From assembly GCA_020859645.1 (NCBI GenBank), contig JAJBVU010000107.1, positions 1 through 9,589 on the forward strand: 9,589 nucleotides of DNA, read 5' to 3'. A program made the position numbers and the translations under genes. Of the stretch, positions 4,781-9,589 are shown in pieces. Below the pieces are notes generated by a model. It was not told the DNA's origin. It saw only the letters and a list, made by a program, of their open reading frames with translations, and made no database searches. Within the stretch, counting starts at the first letter, position 1; every line of letters begins with the position of its first letter. Origin of the DNA: Eubacterium sp. GTDB lineage: Bacteria; Bacillota; Clostridia; Lachnospirales; CAG-274.

Positions 4781-6847
4781 ATGAAAATAAAAGAAATGTT
4801 TGTAAAACCTATCGACCGTGACATAAAGGGCGTTATAAAGGTCGGGCAGGACGACAATGCCAATATTAAGCAGGAGCTTGAAGAATATGTTGTTACCCGT
4901 GAGCTTCAAAAGCATTTTCGTGACTTTTTCGACAGCTATAAAAGGGGAATTACCGGAACAACAGACAAAATGGGCGTGTGGGTTTCAGGCTTTTTCGGAA
5001 GCGGTAAATCTCACTTTCTGAAAATCATTTCATACCTGTTGGAAAACCGAGTTGTAGACGGCAAGACAGCTTTGGAATATTTTGAGGAGGACGAAAAAAT
5101 CAAAGACCCTATGGTGCTTGCGGATATGCGACTTGCAGCATCGACCCCCACAGATGTTATACTTTTCAATATCGATTCGAAAGGTGAACAAAATGGCAAG
5201 CAGGACAAGGACGCCATAGTATCTGTTTTTCTAAAAGTATTTAACGAAATGCAGGGCTTTTGCGGAGCAATTCCCTTCCTTGCCGATTTAGAGCGAAATC
5301 TTTCAGAGCAGGGTCGCTATGACGAGTTTAAAGAAAAATTTAAGTTATCCTTCGGTGTTGAGTGGAAGGAAGCCCGAAACGACTTTGACTTTATACAGGA
5401 CGACATTGTAGAAGTTTTGGTAAATATGAATTTTATGAGCGAAGAAGCTGCCAGAAACTGGTGCACTCGTGCCGCAAATGACTATTCCATAAGCATTGAA
5501 CGCTTTGCAGACCTTGTAAAAAAATACATTGACAGCAAGGGAAACAATCAGCACGTTGTCTTTCTCGTAGACGAAATAGGTCAGTACATAGGCGACAACT
5601 CCCGTCTTATGCTCAATCTTCAAACCGTAACGGAAGATTTGGGAACAGCCTGTCAGGGCAAGGCATGGATTGTAGTCACAAGTCAGCAGGACATTGATTC
5701 CATAACCAAAACAAAGGGCAATGACTTCTCGAAAATTCAAGGCCGTTTCGACACAAGGCTCTCTCTTTCCTCCGCCAATGTTGACGAGGTTATCCGTGAA
5801 AGAGTTTTGAAAAAGACGGACGCAGCAAGCCAAGCCCTGTGCCTTTATTATGACGAAAAAGACACCATAATCAAAAACCTCATACAGTTTAACGACAGCA
5901 TAGAAAAAAAGCTCTATGATGACCGCTTTAATTTTGCCGGTGTCTACCCCTTTATAACCTACCAGTTTAACATTTTGGGAAGCGTTCTCACATCAATTCG
6001 TATTCACGGAGCTTCCGGCAAGCACTTAGCCGAGGGCGAGCGTTCTATGCTTGCGCTTTTTAAAGAATCCGCTATGAGCGTAAAAGAAAAAGAACCCGGT
6101 GCACTTGTGCCTTTCCATATGTTTTACAATGCTTTGGAGCAGTTCCTCGACCACTCCCACAAGGGGGTTATTTCCCGTGCATTGGACAATGATTATCTGA
6201 ACCCCAACCACGAAGAAGAATGCTTTGACGTGAACCTGTTGAAAACTCTTTTTATGATTAAGTATGTTAAAGAGATTAAGCCCAATGTCGAAAACCTAAC
6301 AAGTCTTATGGTCAGCAACATCGACGAGGACAGAATGGAGCTTAAACAGCGTGTTGAAGACGCTCTGAAACGTCTTGTAGGTCAGACCCTTGTTCAGCGA
6401 AACAACAGCACAGACTACGAGTTTTTGACAGACGAGGAGCAGGAAATCAACAGAGCCATAAAGGAAGAATACATCGACCCCAATGAAATAACAAACAAGG
6501 TTTCGGAGATGATTTTCGACGGCTTGTTCAGTGATAAAAAATACCGCTATCCGGCTTTTAACGGTCGTTATTCCTTCGCCTACAACAGAATAGTTGACGA
6601 CTTGCCCTACAAAGGCGTACAAAATCACGAGCTTACCCTTAAAATTTTAACCCCAAACAGCGACGAGCTTGCGGACGAAAGTGTTCTTGCTATGTCAACA
6701 ACCCTCAGCCGCATAGTTTTGGTTGTGCTGCCTGACAATCAAAGCTTCATTGACGAAATAAGGTTTTCACGCCAAATAGAAAAGTACGTTCTTAACAATT
6801 CCTCCTACAAGGCGGCAAAATACGAGCAGATTATAGAACACAAATAG
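4781..6847 (+). CDS. brxC: BREX P-loop protein BrxC/PglY, N-terminal part before an internal amber stop
   Basis: The first 688 codons of brxC, encoding the large P-loop ATPase of type 1 BREX (related to PglY), which is required for defence. Walker A is GFFGSGKSH (70-78); a Walker B-like strand VVFLVDEIGQYIG has Asp264-Glu265. The start is typical: KIKEMFVKPIDRDIKGVIKV, with AAGGAGAGGG at 4767-4776, 40 bp after brxB. The frame is closed by TAG at 6845-6847 and then continues, in the same frame, as clear BrxC-like sequence to 8437. Without this codon the gene is 1218 sense codons, the usual length of about 1200 residues. The fragment keeps the ATPase core but loses the C-terminal 529 residues, so full function is unlikely unless the stop is read through. 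A sequencing error cannot be excluded. Confidence 0.9.
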   Translation: MKIKEMFVKPIDRDIKGVIKVGQDDNANIKQELEEYVVTRELQKHFRDFFDSYKRGITGTTDKMGVWVSGFFGSGKSHFLKIISYLLENRVVDGKTALEYFEEDEKIKDPMVLADMRLAASTPTDVILFNIDSKGEQNGKQDKDAIVSVFLKVFNEMQGFCGAIPFLADLERNLSEQGRYDEFKEKFKLSFGVEWKEARNDFDFIQDDIVEVLVNMNFMSEEAARNWCTRAANDYSISIERFADLVKKYIDSKGNNQHVVFLVDEIGQYIGDNSRLMLNLQTVTEDLGTACQGKAWIVVTSQQDIDSITKTKGNDFSKIQGRFDTRLSLSSANVDEVIRERVLKKTDAASQALCLYYDEKDTIIKNLIQFNDSIEKKLYDDRFNFAGVYPFITYQFNILGSVLTSIRIHGASGKHLAEGERSMLALFKESAMSVKEKEPGALVPFHMFYNALEQFLDHSHKGVISRALDNDYLNPNHEEECFDVNLLKTLFMIKYVKEIKPNVENLTSLMVSNIDEDRMELKQRVEDALKRLVGQTLVQRNNSTDYEFLTDEEQEINRAIKEEYIDPNEITNKVSEMIFDGLFSDKKYRYPAFNGRYSFAYNRIVDDLPYKGVQNHELTLKILTPNSDELADESVLAMSTTLSRIVLVVLPDNQSFIDEIRFSRQIEKYVLNNSSYKAAKYEQIIEHK
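6845..6847 (+). other. In-frame amber codon inside brxC
   Basis: TAG at codon 689 interrupts an otherwise continuous reading frame from 4781 to 8437. Local context is IIEHK, stop, SELRRRSENARLLLEEAL, a charged helical region. A single C-to-T change from CAG (Gln) would create it; AAG, GAG or TGG are other one-step sources. No insertion, repeat or length change is seen at the site. Confidence 0.9.
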
Positions 6848-8437
6848 TCGGAGCTTCGCCGCAGAAGTGAAAACGCCCGTCTGCTTTTGGAGGAAGCCTT
6901 AAAATCGGCGGCAATTTATGTAAACGGCAGCAAGGTTCAGTCCTCCTACAAGGACATAGGCTCACGTCTGAACGACGCCATAGGCAGGCTTGTTTCATCA
7001 TCCTACAGCAAGCTGTCTTACATTGACACCGCAATGGGCGAATCCGACATAAAGAAGATTTTCACAGAAAAAACAAAGCAGCTCACCATTGACGGAGTTA
7101 CAACAACTCCAAACAGCCTTGCCTTGGATGAGGTAGGTCGATACATAAGCGACAACACAGCCCGTCATACAAAAACCTCAATAAAAACCCTGATAGACCG
7201 TTTTATGAAAATACCCTACGGCTTTGTTGAGGCGGATATTCAGTGGCTTGTGGCGAAGCTGTTTAAAGAGGGCGAAATTGCTTTTTATGTAAACAGCAAG
7301 CCCGTAAATCTTATTTCAAACACTGTTGATGAAATTGTTCGCTTTGTAACCCGAAAGGAATACAGCGAAAGACTTTTGACCGATAAGCGTGTTAAAGCCA
7401 CCGACAGGCAGAAGAAGGATGTCCGCCTGGTTATGAAGGAGCTTTTCGGTTCACTTTCTGTCGGCGAAGACGATGACGCTATTATGTCGAGCTTTTTGAA
7501 GAATGCCGCAGATTTGAAAAACGACCTTGAAAAGCTTGAAATTCGCTGTCAGGCTCAGCCGAAATATCCGGGAATGGCTGTTATACGTTTCGGAAAACGG
7601 CTTTTAAACGAGGTTCTTCAGTTTGAGTCAACAGACGACTTTTTTGCCTCTATAGCCAAGGACAGAGACACTTTCCTTGACTTTGCCGATGATTTAGAGC
7701 CTGTTCGCAAATTCTTCAAAGGCGATCAGCTTGCTATTTTTGACAATGCCATTAAGCTGATGAACATTTACGACGAAAGCCGAAATTTCTTTGCCGACGA
7801 AAAAATTGAAGCTATTGCGGCGAAAATAAAAGAGATTATGAAAAAGTCCTCGCCATACGGTGAAATTTTCAGACTGCCGGGGCTTTTGGACAAATATACC
7901 GAAGCTTACAGCAGCCTTTTGGACGATATGGAAAAGCCTGTCACAGCGGCAGTTGAGGACGCAAAGACAAGAGTTTTTGAGGCACTTAAGGGAAAGCTTT
8001 GTCACGACAGCCTTCAGTCAAAGTTCGCAGAACGTTTTGAAACCCTTACCGACAAAATAGGAAGCTGCAACAACATTGCGGCTCTTCAAAACATAAAGGT
8101 TGAAGCGGATGCTATGAAAATTCGCTGTCTGAATGAAATTGACACCCTTGAAGCTAAGCTGCTGGAGCAAAAAGCGGCACTGGAAGCGGCGCAAAAGGCA
8201 AGAGAACAGGGGGAGAACACCGACCAAAAAGGCGAAGGCGGAAGCTCAATCCCCGTACCTACACCAACACCTGTGCCGAAAACAAAAAAGCGTGTCACAG
8301 TCAGTATTCACTCCGTAAACAGCGAAACCACCTGGCAGCTTGAAACCCCGGAGGATGTACACCGCTATGTAGCCGAATTAGAGAAAAAACTGCTTGCAAA
8401 ATTAGAAAAAGACACGATTCTTAATATTGAATTTTAA
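6848..8437 (+). pseudogene. brxC: BrxC C-terminal part, separated by amber stop
   Basis: A 529-codon continuation of brxC in the same frame after the TAG, ending in TAA. The first possible in-frame start is TTG at 6887, with no convincing ribosome binding site, so independent translation is doubtful. The segment is mostly helical. Towards its end (about residues 1115-1148 of full-length numbering) it has a coiled-coil-like stretch rich in Glu, Lys and Ala (LEAKLLEQKAALEAAQKA). A Pro/Thr linker PVPTPTPVP (1158-1166) follows, then a small conserved tail with TWQLETPEDVHRYVAELEKKL. Codon use and composition look like those of the N-terminal part and the sequence carries no frameshift. The nonsense change therefore looks recent, or the codon is tolerated by readthrough. 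Confidence 0.85.
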
Positions 8438-8454
8438 AAAATGCCGAATACCGT

Positions 8455-8478
8455 AGGGGGCGGGCTTGCCCGTCCCTT
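8455..8478. repeat. GC-rich palindromic intergenic repeat between brxC and pglX
   Basis: AGGGGGCGGG (8455-8464) can pair with CCCGTCCCTT (8469-8478) as RNA, with two G-U pairs and a 4-nt loop. The sequence GTAGGGGGCGGGCTTGCCCG resembles a family of dispersed 'GTAGGGGCGGG...' palindromes that I recall as common between genes in clostridial gut genomes. It could limit read-through or stabilise the upstream mRNA, changing the BrxC:PglX ratio. There is no T-tract, so it is not a standard terminator. Confidence 0.6.
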
Positions 8479-8510
8479 CCCATAAATCCCAATTCACAGG
8501 AGGTAACACA

Positions 8511-9509
8511 ATGAACAAAACAGCCATAAAAAATTTCTCGGTTTGGGCGAGAGAAAAGCTGATTGACGATATAAAAAATGCGGCTATGCAGAAGGGCATA
8601 AGCACCGAGGGAATTGCGAAGCCTTTGGCAGGGTCGAGCCTTGATATGCAGCTTTTTGACATAGGCTTAAAGGACAACGTAATTTTGAGGGGAAAGGAAA
8701 TCACTCAGCGGAACGACTTAGCCGAGGCTATAAGGCGAAAGGCTGTAGGCAGCGGCTATGAAACCGCCTTTAACGCCGTTATGGAAGAAATAGCCTATAC
8801 TTGGTTTAACCGCCTTATTGCCATTCGTTTTATGGAGGTCAATGACTATCTGCCCTCCCGTGTTCGTGTGATTTCCTCCGAAATTTCAGCAAAGGCTGAG
8901 CCTGACCTTGTGACCTCTCCCTTTGACTCCGACCTTGACTTTACGGAAGAGGAGCAGGACAAAATTTTGGATATGAGGGACAAAAACGACCTTAAGGGGC
9001 TTTTTAACCTTCTTTTTATAAAGCAGTGCAACAAGCTCCACGAGGTTTTGCCCCGGCTGTTTGAAAAAACAAACGACTATACGGAGCTTCTTTTGAACAT
9101 AGACTTCACCGATAAAGACGGCATAATTTACCACCTTGTTCACGACATCAACGAAGATGACTGGAGGGATCAGGTTCAGATTATAGGCTGGCTTTATCAG
9201 TATTATATTTCAGATAAGCATAATCAGATTGTCAATATATATAAAGGAACGATTAAAAAAGAGGATATACCTGCGGCAACACAGCTTTTTACAACAGACT
9301 GGGTTGTTCGTTATATGGTAGACAATTCTCTCGGACGTTATTGGATAGAACGCAATCCGGAAAGCAGACTTGCGGACAAGTTGGCTTTCTTTGTAAAGCC
9401 AAAAAACGGAAAAATCAATTACATAGATGAAGATATAACACCGCAGGAGCTGACCTTTCTTGATGAGGCAGTTGCAAGATTGATACAAAGTATACATTCA
9501 ATATGTTAA
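8511..9509 (+). CDS. pglX: Truncated BREX adenine methyltransferase PglX (N-terminal part only)
   Basis: The N-terminal 332 residues of PglX, the BREX DNA adenine N6-methyltransferase that marks host DNA and specifies the target site. The start is ATG with AGGAGG at 8498-8503; the frame opens upstream at TTG 8466, but that lies in the GC-rich hairpin. Family hallmarks include MNKTAIKNFSVWAREKLI, AYTWFNRLIAIRFMEVNDYLPSR, IGWLYQYYISDKHNQIV, AATQLFTTDWVVRYMVDNS and LGRYWIERNPES. Intact PglX proteins are about 1100-1250 residues. Here similarity ends at TFLD (Asp318, codon 9462-9464), where the family normally continues DPxxGSGH (SAM motif I). It is replaced by 14 residues ending SIHSIC and a TAA. 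Motif I, the NPPY motif and the target recognition domain are all absent, so the product cannot methylate. The other frames do not resume the family, so this is a junction, not a frameshift. Confidence 0.9.
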   Translation: MNKTAIKNFSVWAREKLIDDIKNAAMQKGISTEGIAKPLAGSSLDMQLFDIGLKDNVILRGKEITQRNDLAEAIRRKAVGSGYETAFNAVMEEIAYTWFNRLIAIRFMEVNDYLPSRVRVISSEISAKAEPDLVTSPFDSDLDFTEEEQDKILDMRDKNDLKGLFNLLFIKQCNKLHEVLPRLFEKTNDYTELLLNIDFTDKDGIIYHLVHDINEDDWRDQVQIIGWLYQYYISDKHNQIVNIYKGTIKKEDIPAATQLFTTDWVVRYMVDNSLGRYWIERNPESRLADKLAFFVKPKNGKINYIDEDITPQELTFLDEAVARLIQSIHSIC

Positions 9510-9515
9510 TAAATC

Positions 9516-9537
9516 CCTTGTTTTCAAGGCTTTTTTT
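9516..9537 (+). terminator. Intrinsic terminator after truncated pglX
   Basis: CCTTG (9516-9520) and CAAGG (9525-9529) form a 5-bp stem with a TTTT loop, followed after one C by seven T residues (9531-9537). Flanking A residues upstream can extend pairing into the T-run. It starts 6 bp after the pglX stop, so transcripts from the BREX promoter should end here rather than reach pglZ and brxL, which normally share the operon. Confidence 0.75.
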
Positions 9538-9540
9538 ATT

Positions 9541-9570
9541 AGCAAACCTATAGGGTTTTATTTTTTTGCT
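9541..9570. repeat. Inverted repeat at window end
   Basis: AGCAAA (9541-9546) and TTTGCT (9565-9570) are complementary and enclose the 8-bp palindrome CCTATAGG (9547-9554) and a T-rich run. It could be a second hairpin backing up the terminator, or part of a recombination or element end. The last 19 bases of the window show nothing further. Confidence 0.35.
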
Positions 9571-9589
9571 TATTTATATTGAGTACATT

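Noticed and set aside
5345..5833. 162-codon minus-strand ORF
   Set aside because: It lies wholly inside brxC antisense, lacks a ribosome binding site and encodes a Cys/Val/Phe-rich sequence typical of the complement of a real gene. Other minus-strand ORFs were rejected for the same reason.
4738..6847. Genome-wide reassignment of TAG as a sense codon to explain the brxC interruption
   Set aside because: brxB ends in TAG at the expected family end, and reading through it gives unrelated residues that run out of frame into brxC. TAG therefore works as a stop here.
6887..8437. Independent gene starting at TTG 6887
   Set aside because: The frame is identical to brxC, opens directly after the amber codon, and the TTG has no properly spaced ribosome binding site; it is the BrxC C-terminal part.
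9462..9509. Simple frameshift in pglX
   Set aside because: None of the three forward frames after 9464 encodes DPxxGSGH or other PglX sequence; the DNA itself changes at the junction.

Overview
The window is the 5' half of a type 1 BREX anti-phage locus, preceded by a regulator/metallopeptidase pair and two lipoprotein genes. All genes lie on the plus strand. AT-rich intergenic regions, strong AGGAGG-type ribosome binding sites, lipoprotein signal peptides, TTG starts and a GC-rich intergenic palindrome of a kind I associate with clostridial genomes suggest a Gram-positive Firmicute, probably a gut clostridial lineage. The species cannot be named from the sequence.

Layout: (1) 1-134 carries a near-ideal sigma-A promoter (TTGACA-17 bp-TATAAT) next to a perfect palindrome. 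(2) 135-1344 holds an XRE-type repressor gene overlapping an ImmA/IrrE-like zinc peptidase gene. The peptidase has an unusual membrane helix and a C-terminal His/Cys module. (3) 1345-1559 is a leader with competing hairpins and a 21-codon ORF. (4) 1560-2354 encodes a lipoprotein with four 47-residue Ltp-type repeats, the family that includes phage superinfection-exclusion lipoproteins. (5) 2434-3198 encodes a second lipoprotein with an acidic linker and two beta-rich repeats. (6) 3199-3541 has no gene but holds a 12-bp perfect inverted repeat, a 17-bp palindrome and a promoter. (7) 3542-9509 is the BREX operon in the usual order: brxA, brxB, brxC, pglX. The normal next genes, pglZ and brxL, are not in the window.

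Two of the four BREX genes are damaged. brxC (1219 codons including the final stop) is cut by a single in-frame TAG at 6845-6847, and the reading frame continues with recognisable sequence for another 529 codons. pglX, the methyltransferase, follows its family up to the 'TFLD' that begins SAM motif I. There it switches to 14 unrelated residues, a stop and a strong intrinsic terminator, so the catalytic domain is missing. As written, BREX should be off in this genome. Possible explanations are decay, phase variation by recombination in pglX, insertion of an element, or (for brxC) stop-codon readthrough or sequence error.

Proposed working model (inference): a membrane-anchored peptidase senses an envelope event and inactivates the XRE repressor. 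This derepresses a two-layer defence, with Ltp-type lipoproteins blocking DNA entry at the membrane and BREX acting inside the cell. A shared 9-bp motif directly downstream of, or overlapping, both mapped -10 boxes gives this model modest support.
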